Shown in pieces: positions 50,000 to 57,951 of a stretch of 64,000 bases of DNA. How positions within the stretch are numbered: position 1 is the stretch's first letter; each line of letters begins with the position of its first letter. The notes beneath the pieces were generated by a model. The model searched no databases. It had not been told where the DNA came from and saw nothing but the letters and a program-made list of their open reading frames with translations. The stretch is from Erwinia rhapontici (lineage in GTDB: Bacteria; Pseudomonadota; Gammaproteobacteria; Enterobacterales; Enterobacteriaceae). The stretch covers positions 1-64,000 of the forward strand of contig NZ_VRKO01000006.1 in assembly GCF_012271765.1 (NCBI RefSeq), in the 5' to 3' direction. Position numbers and translations under genes: made by a program.

Positions 50000-50571
50000 G
50001 CGAGCAGCTAACGGATCAGGTCCTCGTTGAACGAGTGCAGAAGGGAGATCAGAAGTCATTTAACTTACTGGTAGTTCGCTATCAGCATAAAGTGGCCAGT
50101 CTGGTTTCCCGCTATGTGCCGTCAGGGGATGTGCCTGATGTAGTGCAAGAGTCGTTTATTAAAGCCTATCGTGCGCTGGAATCTTTTCGGGGCGACAGTG
50201 CTTTTTATACCTGGCTCTACCGGATTGCCGTCAATACGGCCAAAAATTACCTGGTTGCTCAGGGACGTCGTCCACCATCGAGCGATGTGGACGCTATCGA
50301 CGCCGAGAATTTTGAAAGTGCGGGAGCGCTGAAAGAAATTTCGAACCCTGAGAACTTAATGTTGTCGGAAGAATTGAGACAGATAGTTTTTCGTACCATC
50401 GAGATGTTACCCGAAGACTTGCGTATGGCAATCACCTTACGTGAACTCGATGGCCTGAGCTACGAAGAGATAGCTGTGATCATGGATTGCCCGGTCGGTA
50501 CGGTTCGTTCACGTATTTTCCGCGCCCGTGAAGCTATTGATAATAAAATTCAACCGCTTATCCAACGCTAG
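49996..50571 (+). CDS. rpoE: RNA polymerase sigma factor E
   Basis: ECF sigma factor controlling the envelope stress response. 191 aa with region 2 (DVVQESFIKAYRALESFRGDS; -10 recognition YTWLYRIAVNTAKNYL) and region 4 (LDGLSYEEIAVIMDCPVGTVRSRIFRAR helix-turn-helix for the -35). Nearly identical to E. coli RpoE. First gene of rpoE-rseA-rseB-rseC; held inactive by RseA. Confidence 0.98.
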   Translation: MSEQLTDQVLVERVQKGDQKSFNLLVVRYQHKVASLVSRYVPSGDVPDVVQESFIKAYRALESFRGDSAFYTWLYRIAVNTAKNYLVAQGRRPPSSDVDAIDAENFESAGALKEISNPENLMLSEELRQIVFRTIEMLPEDLRMAITLRELDGLSYEEIAVIMDCPVGTVRSRIFRAREAIDNKIQPLIQR

Positions 50572-50600
50572 CGATAGCGACACAGGAAGGGTATTGAGGC

Positions 50601-51254
50601 ATGCAGAAAGAACAACTTTCCGCTCTTATGGACGGTGAAACGCTGGACAATGAATTGATGTCTGCGTTGTCTAAAGACGTTGTGCTGCAAAAAGACTGGG
50701 AAAGCTATCATCTGATTCGCGACACACTGCGCGGCGATGTCCCACAACTGCTTGATTTTGATATTTCTGCCCGTGTGATGGCAGCGATTGAGAATGAGCC
50801 AGCAAAAAATATTACGCATCTGATTCCGGAAGAACAGCCTGTGCCGGCACAGGTCGCAGCCATGCCATTTTGGGCGAAACTGCGTCCATGGGCGGCTCAG
50901 ATTACTCAGGTGGGCCTGGCTGCCTGCGTTTCACTGGCGGTGATCGTCGGTGTGCAGCAGTACAACAAACCGGCTGATGTCCAGTCCCCAGATTCTCCGG
51001 TATTCAATACGTTGCCGATGATGGGGCAAGCCTCTCCGGTCAGCCTCGGTGTGCCAGCGGACAACGCCAGTACGCAGCTTAATGCGAATCAGCAGGTGCA
51101 GGATCAACGTCGCCGCGTTAACGCGCTATTGCAGGATTACGAACTGCAACGTCGTCTGCATGCTGAGCAGTTACAGTTTGAGCAAAGCCCTGATCAACAG
51201 GCTGCTGCTCAGGTTCCAGGTACTCAGTCGTTAGGAATGCAACCGCAGCAATGA
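50601..51254 (+). CDS. rseA: Anti-sigma-E factor RseA
   Basis: Single-pass inner-membrane protein that sequesters RpoE. Cytoplasmic anti-sigma domain (KEQLSALMDGETLDNEL..., residues 1-~95), TM (QVGLAACVSLAVIVGV), then a periplasmic domain that is cut by DegS after misfolded porins are sensed and is protected by RseB. The Gln-rich periplasmic tail ends in MQPQQ. 217 aa, as usual; stop overlaps rseB start (ATGA). Confidence 0.96.
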   Translation: MQKEQLSALMDGETLDNELMSALSKDVVLQKDWESYHLIRDTLRGDVPQLLDFDISARVMAAIENEPAKNITHLIPEEQPVPAQVAAMPFWAKLRPWAAQITQVGLAACVSLAVIVGVQQYNKPADVQSPDSPVFNTLPMMGQASPVSLGVPADNASTQLNANQQVQDQRRRVNALLQDYELQRRLHAEQLQFEQSPDQQAAAQVPGTQSLGMQPQQ

Positions 51255-52207
51255 AGCCGTTTTGGTGCGCCGCCAGTTTTATCGCTGGCTGCCTGATTTA
51301 CTCCTCTGTCGCCCCGGCCGCGTCAACGCCCTCCGGGGCGTTGTTACATCAGATGGAACAGGCCAGTCAGTCTCTCAGCTATGAACTCGCCTATATCAAC
51401 GTATCGCGGCTGGGCATCGAGTCACTACGCTACCGTCATTCCATCATCAACAACAAAAGTTATGCGCAGTTGCTTCAGATGGATGGCCCGCGCCGCGAGA
51501 TTATCCAGCGTGGCAATGAGGTCAGCTATTTTGAATCGGGCCTTGAGCCGTTCACCATGACGGGGGATCATATTGTCGATTCGCTGCCTGCGCTGGTGTA
51601 TGCCGATTTCGACCGTCTGGCTGAAACCTACGATTTTGTTTCCGTTGGACGCACGCGTATTGCCGATCAGCTGTGTGAAGTGATTCGCATCGTCCCTCGT
51701 GATGGCACTCGTTACAGTTATATCGTCTGGTTGGACAGCGAAACGAAACTGCCTTTGCGGGTTGATCTCCTCGATCGTGATGGCGAGACACTCGAACAGT
51801 ATCGGGTGGTCAGTTTCGCGGTGGATGACGGCGTTCGCAATATCATGCAGGGGTTGGAAAGCGCCAAGCTTCCTCCGGTGTTATCTGTCCCTACGTCAAA
51901 TGCCGTGACATTTAACTGGAAAGCGGGTTGGCTGCCAGCAGGGATGAAGGAAGTGGCGAAAAGCCGCCGTCAGCTTCCCTCACTTGACCGTCCGGTTGAA
52001 ACCATCCTCTTTACTGATGGCCTGTTTAGCTTCTCCATTAACGTGACGCTTGCCGATAAAACCAGTTCGCCACAGCAATTGCGCACTGGTCGTCGTACGG
52101 TCCAAACTGAAGTGCGTAATAATGCGGAGATCACGGTAGTGGGTGAACTGCCACCGGCTACCGCTAAACGTATTGCTGATAGTGTCACTTTAGGGGCCGC
52201 GCCATGA
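51251..52207 (+). CDS. rseB: Sigma-E factor regulatory protein RseB
   Basis: Periplasmic inhibitor that binds RseA and blocks DegS cleavage until lipopolysaccharide displaces it. 318 aa; signal peptide ends near VAPAAS, then a LolA/LolB-like large domain (MEQASQSLSYELAYINVSRLG) and a small C-terminal domain. Overlaps rseA and rseC by ATGA junctions, so the four genes are tightly coupled. Confidence 0.96.
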   Translation: MKPFWCAASFIAGCLIYSSVAPAASTPSGALLHQMEQASQSLSYELAYINVSRLGIESLRYRHSIINNKSYAQLLQMDGPRREIIQRGNEVSYFESGLEPFTMTGDHIVDSLPALVYADFDRLAETYDFVSVGRTRIADQLCEVIRIVPRDGTRYSYIVWLDSETKLPLRVDLLDRDGETLEQYRVVSFAVDDGVRNIMQGLESAKLPPVLSVPTSNAVTFNWKAGWLPAGMKEVAKSRRQLPSLDRPVETILFTDGLFSFSINVTLADKTSSPQQLRTGRRTVQTEVRNNAEITVVGELPPATAKRIADSVTLGAAP

Positions 52208-52668
52208 TGAGAGAATGGGCAACGGTAGTGTCGTGGCAGAATGGTATTGCCACGCTGCACTCCGAAATCAAAACATCCTGTAGCAGCTGCTCGGCACGCA
52301 AAGGCTGCGGCAGTCACATGCTGGATAAGCTCGGGCCGAAGAACGCGCATGTGATGAAAATCGCCAGTGCGCAGCCGCTTACCCCCGGCCAGCGTATCGA
52401 ACTGGGCATTGCTGAAACCAGCCTGCTCAGCTCGGCGTTTCTGGTTTACATGACCCCTCTGATCGGGCTTTTTGTCCTGGCCGGTGTGTTTCAGATGTTG
52501 TTTCACAGCGATCTGGCGGCTGCCTGCGGTGCGCTGCTGGGCGGCGTGGGCGGGTTTATTATTGCAAAAGGTATCTCCGGAATATTGGGCCGTTCTGCCT
52601 CTTTCCAGCCGGTGATCCTCAGCGTGGCATTGCCACCTGACGCTATTCACGTCAGTACCGATGCCTGA
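52204..52668 (+). CDS. rseC: SoxR-reducing/sigma-E regulator RseC
   Basis: 154-aa inner-membrane protein with two TM helices (LLSSAFLVYMTPLIGLFVLAG and LAAACGALLGGVGGFIIAKG) after an N-terminal domain carrying a Cys cluster (TSCSSCSARKGCGSH), a possible Fe-S site. In E. coli it takes part in reducing SoxR together with the Rsx complex and affects sigma-E mildly. Last gene of the operon. Confidence 0.95.
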   Translation: MMREWATVVSWQNGIATLHSEIKTSCSSCSARKGCGSHMLDKLGPKNAHVMKIASAQPLTPGQRIELGIAETSLLSSAFLVYMTPLIGLFVLAGVFQMLFHSDLAAACGALLGGVGGFIIAKGISGILGRSASFQPVILSVALPPDAIHVSTDA

Positions 52669-52680
52669 CCCGCGAAAAGA

Positions 52681-52714
52681 CGGTTGGCTGTATTCCCTCG
52701 CCAACCGCCTTATT
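52681..52714 (+). terminator. rseC operon terminator
   Basis: CGGTTGGC / GCCAACCG stem (52681-52688 and 52700-52707) followed by CCTTATTT. Placed 13 bases past the rseC stop. Confidence 0.65.
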
Positions 52715-52906
52715 TCACCTCGTCATCTTCCCTGTTTCCCGTTCGATATGGTCATGCATGCGTTTTTGCCTGACCGTGAAGATTCCACCCCTTTGATATG
52801 TAGTGTAGAATGCTGCCTTTCGGGCCAGTGTTCGCCTGTGATATCACGCTCTCCTGACTTCGCATCGCGAGAGTTCCAGAATTTGTAAGGCAGAAAAATC
52901 TCAATA

Positions 52907-52954
52907 ATGAAGCACATAAGAAACTTTTCTATCATCGCCCACATCGATAATTAA
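52907..52954 (+). pseudogene. lepA: lepA 5' fragment cut by prophage insertion
   Basis: ATG followed by KHIRNFSIIAHID then Asn and TAA. The first 14 codons match elongation factor 4 (E. coli MKNIRNFSIIAHIDHGKST); identity stops at the GTPase P-loop, where prophage DNA begins. The lepA promoter and ribosome site remain here. The rest of lepA should be at the other prophage end, perhaps with a substitute start. Confidence 0.92.
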
Positions 52955-53153
52955 CTGCCCGACAAGCTCCGACAACCTCCGACAAAAATCCCACTCAAAG
53001 CCTTACCCCCTCTGTTCCCAAACCAAACCACCTACGACAACATGCGTCACGATCCGACCGCATAAGCCATCGTTTTACTGTCCATCAGCGTGTCCATATT
53101 CTACTATTGGCTCGTTGCAGTGTGTCCATCATGGACACGGGGAGACAAAAAAC
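52940..53153. other. Prophage attachment region with short repeats
   Basis: Starts at the lepA junction (around CACATCGAT). CCGACAA occurs three times exactly 10 bp apart (52959, 52969, 52979). TGTCCAT occurs at 53079, 53091 and 53123, the last inside a palindrome GTGTCCAT-C-ATGGACAC (53122-53138) just before int. These are good candidates for integrase arm and excisionase sites or an int operator. Confidence 0.6.
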
Positions 53154-54383
53154 ATGGCTATTTCAGATAGCTACCTTAAATCCTGCCTGAACAAAGAGCG
53201 GGAGAAGGTAGTTGAAAAAGCAGACCGTGATGGTCTGTGGGTGCGTGTGTCCGTAAAAGGCGCCGTCACCTTCTTCTATCGCTATCGGTTCCTGGGTAAA
53301 CAGGACAAGATGACGATCGGCAGTTACCCGCAAATTGGCCTGAAGGATGCTCGCGAAGAAGTAGAGAAATGGGCCGCAGTTCTGGCCAAAGGCGACAACC
53401 CGAAAATCAAGCGCGACCTGGAGCGCGGGAAGATCAGCACGCAGTTCACCTTCGAGCAGTTGTTCCGTGAGTGGTTCGCGATGGTGTGCATTCAGAAAGA
53501 AAGCTCACCGCTGATCATCCGATCGTTCGAGCTACACGTTTTCCCGAAAGTAGGGAAGTACCCGGCGGCAGAACTGACTCTGCACAACTGGCTGACGCTG
53601 CTGGACCGCCTGTCGAAGGCATACAGCGAAATCACAAAGCGGGTGATCAGCAATGCAAAGCAGTGTTACAGCTGGGCAGTGAAGCGGCAGATCCTGACGG
53701 TTAACCCACTCAGTGAGCTGACCGGCCGCGACTTCGGTATCAAAAAAGGTATCGGGAAAAGGGTGCTGGATCGGAAGGAAATTGCGATGGTCTGGATGGC
53801 GATCGACGACTCGAGGCTAATGGAGAGGAACAAGCTACTACTGAAGCTGCTGTTGTTCTTTGCCTGCCGACTATCTGAGCTGCGCCTGTCGAAGGAGAGT
53901 GATTTTGATTTCGTTGAGGGGGTATGGACTGTGCCACCAGAGAATCACAAAACCGGGCGCCAGACCGGGCAGCCGCTTCTGCGGCCGATAATCCCGGAAA
54001 TAGTGCCGTTGCTCCAGCGCGCAATGGATATCGCGCCAGGTGAGTTTGTGTTTTCTGGTCGGAAAGAGGGGCCAATGCCTGAGGGTAATCACCTGAGCAT
54101 AACAGCCAACCTTCGGCAGTTTATGCTCAAAGCGTACCAGGAGAATGTTCCGCATTTCACTGTGCATGATTTGAGACGTACAGCGCGCACCAACTTCTCT
54201 GAGCTGGCAGATCCGATAGTTGCAGAGAAAATGCTGGGGCATGCGCTGCCTGGCGTGCTGGGCGTGTACGACAAATATCAGTACATGGATGAAATGCGGG
54301 TGGCGTACGGGAAGTGGTGGGCGAGGTTGATGGGTATCATTGAGCCTGACGTGCTGGAGTTCACGCCGCGCAGTGCCGGGTGA
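53154..54383 (+). CDS. int: Prophage tyrosine integrase
   Basis: 409-aa site-specific recombinase that joins this prophage to lepA. DUF4102-like N-terminal domain (GLWVRVSVKGAVTFFYRYRFLGKQD), core-binding domain, then catalytic Arg in ACRLSELRLS, His-x-x-Arg in HDLRRTARTNF, His in LGHALPGV and Tyr in YDKYQYMDEM. Start 53154 has GGGGAG upstream; the longer frame is unlikely. Its last 23 bases overlap the convergent excisionase-like gene. Confidence 0.93.
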   Translation: MAISDSYLKSCLNKEREKVVEKADRDGLWVRVSVKGAVTFFYRYRFLGKQDKMTIGSYPQIGLKDAREEVEKWAAVLAKGDNPKIKRDLERGKISTQFTFEQLFREWFAMVCIQKESSPLIIRSFELHVFPKVGKYPAAELTLHNWLTLLDRLSKAYSEITKRVISNAKQCYSWAVKRQILTVNPLSELTGRDFGIKKGIGKRVLDRKEIAMVWMAIDDSRLMERNKLLLKLLLFFACRLSELRLSKESDFDFVEGVWTVPPENHKTGRQTGQPLLRPIIPEIVPLLQRAMDIAPGEFVFSGRKEGPMPEGNHLSITANLRQFMLKAYQENVPHFTVHDLRRTARTNFSELADPIVAEKMLGHALPGVLGVYDKYQYMDEMRVAYGKWWARLMGIIEPDVLEFTPRSAG

Positions 54384-54642
54384 TGCGCCCGAACTGATCC
54401 CGCTGGAACTTGCCGTGGATGTGCTGCAACGCCTTTCTTTTGGGTTGCTGCACTTCCGCCTGCTGCCACGCCAGCACTTTGGCGCGCAGCCACTTATTGG
54501 CGCGACCGATGCAGTAATCATCCGGATCCGGGAATGGGTTGGCGCTGATATCCCGTTTCCGGTACCGCTCAAGCGTTCGTGCCGATACGCACAAGTGCTC
54601 ACAGACCTCTTTAGTGTCCATCCAGCTCTGGTTATCTTTCAT
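54361..54642 (-). CDS. Excisionase-like DNA-binding protein
   Basis: 93-aa protein from the ATG at 54642, which overlaps the methyltransferase stop (ATGA). Winged-helix (MerR/AlpA-like) start DTKEVCEHLCVSARTLERYRKR and a Gln/Lys-rich helix after it. Position next to int and head-on to it suggests Xis, directing excision. It is the distal gene of the leftward early operon. Confidence 0.75.
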   Translation of the reverse strand: MKDNQSWMDTKEVCEHLCVSARTLERYRKRDISANPFPDPDDYCIGRANKWLRAKVLAWQQAEVQQPKRKALQHIHGKFQRDQFGRITRHCAA

Positions 54643-56606
54643 GCTACTTTCTCCTCTGTAATGCACATTTCTGGCAGGTTTGCGCGCACCAGCGCCTCGG
54701 CGAACGGCGGCGGCACGGCGTTGCCGCAGCGGGCAACCTGTTTATCTTTTGCGTATTTGTTGCTGCGGTAGTCCTGATCAATCACGTACCAGGCGGGGAA
54801 GCCCTGGGCGGCGTACAGTTCCTTCGGCTGCAACATGCGCATGCCGATATCAACGATGCGGTATGTCACCCCCTGGATCTGGACGAACTCGCTCAGGTCA
54901 TGCTGACGCAGGAACTCACTGACCAGCGCGGCGCGATCTTCGTCATAGTCATGTACCGCCAGGCTGGTCTGGACTTCGCCGAAGTGCTGGCCGCCAGCTG
55001 TGACCGTTTGCAGCGGTGTGTCGATGGGCTGCCCGGTGTTTGTGCCGCGCATTTTGATGATGCTCGACGTCACCAGCGCGTGGTGATCCGTGGTTGTGAC
55101 GGTGTGCATTGGCCCATCCAGCGGCGCACCTGGTCCGGTGTAGTTCCCGCCGAAGTGCTTAGCCAGGAATGCACTGGTTACTGCAAATTTATTGCCACCG
55201 GCGGTGACGGTTCCGGTGGGCTTATGCAGGTCCAGCACTCGCGGAGCCTGTCCTACTCGTTCGCCATATCCCATCTGTATTAGCGTCGGGCATACCAGCT
55301 GGCTTTTGCCACCACCGCCGGCAGTAACCGTCCCCGCTGGCTGGTCTACTGCATGGCCCACGCTGGCGCCGAACTGACGGGCGATCACTGGTGCAATCAC
55401 GCAGGAGTGATTCGTGTTAACAACGGTATTCATCGGCTGATCAACGCTGCGCGGCTTTGCTGAGTATTTCGGGCCGCCAGCGCCAACGGTGAACGGAGTT
55501 ATTGCTGCTTCAACCATTCCCAGCGCATGACCATTGCCGCCCGGTCGCACGGAGGTGCCAGCGGTAACGGTCGGCATCGGGTCAGTCACTTCCTGCCCGG
55601 TTGCGCCGGTACGGAATTTAGTGAGGTGTGGGATTACGACTGCATAACCTGTCTTTTTCGTGATGGTCTGTAGCGGCGCATCCAGACCCTGGCCCCGGAA
55701 AGTGTCATAACTGGTTTTGCTGCTGGTGTGGTTGCACTTCACGATGAAAGGCGTCGGGTTGTCGATCACGAAGCGCTGGATGCCGCGGGCAATGCGCTTA
55801 AGCGTATTTTCAGCCAGCGGCTTTTTACGGGAGAAAATCGACGGGCAGGGCAATGACCAGTCAATGCACTCTGCGGCGGTACGCCACGGCTTGAGCTGGC
55901 CGCTTTGCACCTGCAGTGATTTTGGATCACCGTGCGACTGTTCCGGCCAGGCCACCGGCCGCCCGTCGCAGCGCATCACCATAAAGAATCTTTTGCGGAT
56001 CGTCGGCGCGCCGTAATCGCAGGCGCGTAACTCCTGGTATTCGACTGCATAGCCGAGGCCGTCAGTCAGCCGCTGTGCCGCCGGGCTGTGCCGGTCAATC
56101 ACCAGGAACTCGCAGACTTCATCCAGCGCTGGGTGATCTGCTGGTACGCCAGCACCCAGCATGCCCACGAACGCGGCGAACGTTTCACCAGCGCGGGCCT
56201 GGTCCGGGCGTTCTTCATCTGCCAGCAGCGGACCCCAGGTTTTAAACTCCTCAACGTTCTCAAGCATCATGACGCGGGGGCGGGTGGCCAGCGCCCAGCG
56301 CAGGACAATCCAGGCCAGCCCCCTGATCTCCTTCTTCACCGGGGTGCTGCCTTTCGCTTTCGAGAAGTGGCGGCAGTCCGGGGAGAACCAGGCTAAACCT
56401 ACCGGCGCGCCACTGGTGGCTGCTACCGGGTCAATATCAAACACCGACTCGCAATAGTGCAGCGTGTCCGGGTGATTCGTTGTGTGCATGGCGATCGCGT
56501 TCGGGTCGTGGTTGATAGCAATATCGACGCTGCGCCCGGTTGCCATTTCAATGCCAGTGCTGGCCCCGCCGCCGCCGGCGAAGTTATCTACGATGATTTC
56601 ACGCAT
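54639..56606 (-). CDS. Phage DNA cytosine-5 methyltransferase with repeated middle
   Basis: 655 aa. N-terminal half has C5-methyltransferase motifs: DNFAGGGGASTGIE (I), WFSPDCRHFSKAKG (IV, catalytic Cys), LENVEEFKTWG (VI) and ACDYGAPTIRKRFF (VIII). Residues ~330-560 hold about five copies of a ~45-residue unit centred on xDxPxxTVTAGG (DPMPTVTAG, DQPAGTVTAGGG, HKPTGTVTAGGN, DGPMHTVTTTD, DTPLQTVTAGGQ). Motif IX/X (MLQPKELYAAQGFP, CGNAVPPPFAEALV) closes the fold. Probably protects phage DNA from host restriction. No cognate nuclease nearby. Confidence 0.9.
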   Translation of the reverse strand: MREIIVDNFAGGGGASTGIEMATGRSVDIAINHDPNAIAMHTTNHPDTLHYCESVFDIDPVAATSGAPVGLAWFSPDCRHFSKAKGSTPVKKEIRGLAWIVLRWALATRPRVMMLENVEEFKTWGPLLADEERPDQARAGETFAAFVGMLGAGVPADHPALDEVCEFLVIDRHSPAAQRLTDGLGYAVEYQELRACDYGAPTIRKRFFMVMRCDGRPVAWPEQSHGDPKSLQVQSGQLKPWRTAAECIDWSLPCPSIFSRKKPLAENTLKRIARGIQRFVIDNPTPFIVKCNHTSSKTSYDTFRGQGLDAPLQTITKKTGYAVVIPHLTKFRTGATGQEVTDPMPTVTAGTSVRPGGNGHALGMVEAAITPFTVGAGGPKYSAKPRSVDQPMNTVVNTNHSCVIAPVIARQFGASVGHAVDQPAGTVTAGGGGKSQLVCPTLIQMGYGERVGQAPRVLDLHKPTGTVTAGGNKFAVTSAFLAKHFGGNYTGPGAPLDGPMHTVTTTDHHALVTSSIIKMRGTNTGQPIDTPLQTVTAGGQHFGEVQTSLAVHDYDEDRAALVSEFLRQHDLSEFVQIQGVTYRIVDIGMRMLQPKELYAAQGFPAWYVIDQDYRSNKYAKDKQVARCGNAVPPPFAEALVRANLPEMCITEEKVA

Positions 56607-57477
56607 TCGGGAATTCCTTAAAAGTTGATGCCAGTGACTGAGCCATAACGATGATCGTGCCGGATGGCGCGCGGTCCAGCAGCAGATGGTTGATGTGCTG
56701 CATCACTTTGCGGTTTTTTTCTGATGGCAGCTCGGCGAGGTGTTCTATTCCCCTGGCAATGCGGTGTACTTCTTCTGGCCAGACATCGTTTTCGGTTTCC
56801 GGCAGCGACCGGGCGGTGGGTGCTGGTGGAATCATTCTGGCCGCCGCCAGCTCAATCTGCCGCATGAACGCTGCGCCGCGCGCTTCCAGCTCATCGCGGC
56901 TCACGTAGTCAAACTTCGGCCCGCGCCACGTTTTATCGAACACTGCGATCGCCGCACCGAACCCAGCTGATGATTCTGATGGCTGCCCCTCTTCCGGGCG
57001 ATACCACACTGGCAGGTCAAAGCTGATGCGCCCGCGAATGAAAGCGACGTGATCCGCTTCTTCCGGCCACCAGACTTCTCCTGTTGCCGCTTTAATCAGA
57101 AAAACATAGCGGCCACCGGCTTCACGCATGGCAAGCGTGTGAGCCATGATGTGGCGCATGCCAGTGATGTACTGGCCTTCGTGCTGGCTGGCGCGGGAAT
57201 AGGGTGGGTTGGCGTATCCGGCGCCGTTCAGTTCTGCCAGGCGTGCACTCCAGTCCTGCGTAAGCGCATTATCTTCAGCGCTGTAGAACGCTTCACACTT
57301 CGCGTTATCTCGATCAGCAAAAAGGTCCAGGACGAAAGGGCCATATTTTGAGTTGATACCCCACCACAGCCGATCCGGCGACCGCCACTGGTCACCGACT
57401 TCTTTCAGCTTGTGCGTGGGTGCTGCGCGAAGGGCTTCGAGAGCCGCGCAGTATGGGTTGATAGTGTGATCGGTCAT
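56599..57477 (-). CDS. Phage N6-adenine DNA methyltransferase
   Basis: 292 aa from ATG 57477 (GGAG upstream). Dam-like phage methyltransferase: DQWRSPDRLWWGINSKYGPFVLDLFADRDN near the start, catalytic NPPYSR (about residue 95) and a long C-terminal helical tail. Overlaps the C5 enzyme start by 8 bases, so they are co-translated. Both probably modify phage DNA against restriction. Confidence 0.85.
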   Translation of the reverse strand: MTDHTINPYCAALEALRAAPTHKLKEVGDQWRSPDRLWWGINSKYGPFVLDLFADRDNAKCEAFYSAEDNALTQDWSARLAELNGAGYANPPYSRASQHEGQYITGMRHIMAHTLAMREAGGRYVFLIKAATGEVWWPEEADHVAFIRGRISFDLPVWYRPEEGQPSESSAGFGAAIAVFDKTWRGPKFDYVSRDELEARGAAFMRQIELAAARMIPPAPTARSLPETENDVWPEEVHRIARGIEHLAELPSEKNRKVMQHINHLLLDRAPSGTIIVMAQSLASTFKEFPNA

Positions 57478-57494
57478 TGTATTGCTGCTCCGGA

Positions 57495-57647
57495 TCAGCT
57501 GATTTTGATTTGGTAGTAAGTGCAGAAATCCAGCACGTAGGGGCATTCAGAGGGGCTTTCGGTTTCATTTACAACGTCACAACCGCCAGCGTGGAGGCAG
57601 TTACAGTTCAGGCAACTGAGGCGATTTTCAAAGCAGTTCTTAGCCAT
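57495..57647 (-). CDS. Small cysteine-rich phage protein
   Basis: 50 aa from ATG 57647 with eight cysteines (NCFENRLSCLNCNCLHAGGC and ECPYVLDFC), likely metal-binding. The same frame stays open and Cys-containing upstream (GRQVTCRCSAYEFPHRF) to about 57760 without a start codon, while an ATG with a good GAGGTG site at 57764 is in another frame. A one-base frameshift near 57745 would join them. Confidence 0.45.
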   Translation of the reverse strand: MAKNCFENRLSCLNCNCLHAGGCDVVNETESPSECPYVLDFCTYYQIKIS

Positions 57648-57775
57648 GTGATAGCCGTTGCATCGGCCACCAGTGAACCGGTGCGGGAACTCATATGCGG
57701 AACATCGGCAGGTAACCTGCCGGCCGTCCCAATAGGCTTTCCCTCCGGCAGTTGAGTTTGCATATACTCACCTCG

Positions 57776-57895
57776 TCAGAGATATAGCTCCAAAGTTAAC
57801 GCTGCGATAAGCAGCAGGATCAGCACAGCAGCCGGGCGGGCGCCGTCATAGAAAAGATGGTGGCGCCGCAGGTGCGCCCGGATTTTGATTTTCAT
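57776..57895 (-). CDS. Possible small membrane protein
   Basis: 39 aa: basic start (KIKIRAHLRRHH) then one membrane helix (AAVLILLLIAALTLELYL). No clear ribosome site; a run of ten C (minus strand) lies five bases before its ATG. Short single-span proteins are common in this part of phage early operons. Confidence 0.35.
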   Translation of the reverse strand: MKIKIRAHLRRHHLFYDGARPAAVLILLLIAALTLELYL

Positions 57896-57900
57896 AGGAT

Positions 57901-57910
57901 GGGGGGGGGG
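57901..57910. repeat. Homopolymeric G10 tract
   Basis: Ten G in a row on the plus strand (C on the sense strand), between a terminator and the 39-aa frame. Such tracts slip easily in replication and in sequencing. Confidence 0.85.
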
Positions 57911-57913
57911 CGT

Positions 57914-57937
57914 AAAAAAACCGCCAGGGTGGCGGTT
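57914..57937 (-). terminator. Terminator after the 57952-58449 gene
   Basis: CCGCCA-GGGT-GGCGG hairpin followed on the minus strand by T7, 15 bases past the stop of the A+T-rich gene. A terminator inside the early operon would separate that gene from those downstream unless antiterminated. Confidence 0.75.
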
Positions 57938-57951
57938 GTTATTTTAATTTA

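Noticed and set aside
51970-52704. 244-codon minus-strand frame over rseB-rseC
   Set aside because: Shadow of two well-conserved genes and crosses the rseC terminator.
52959-52985. CCGACAA repeats as a mini CRISPR or plasmid iterons
   Set aside because: Seven-base units in 10-bp steps beside an integrase gene are better explained as recombinase arm sites; no replication gene nearby.
53871-54602. 243-codon minus-strand frame
   Set aside because: Antisense to the prophage integrase and out of frame with the excisionase-like gene.
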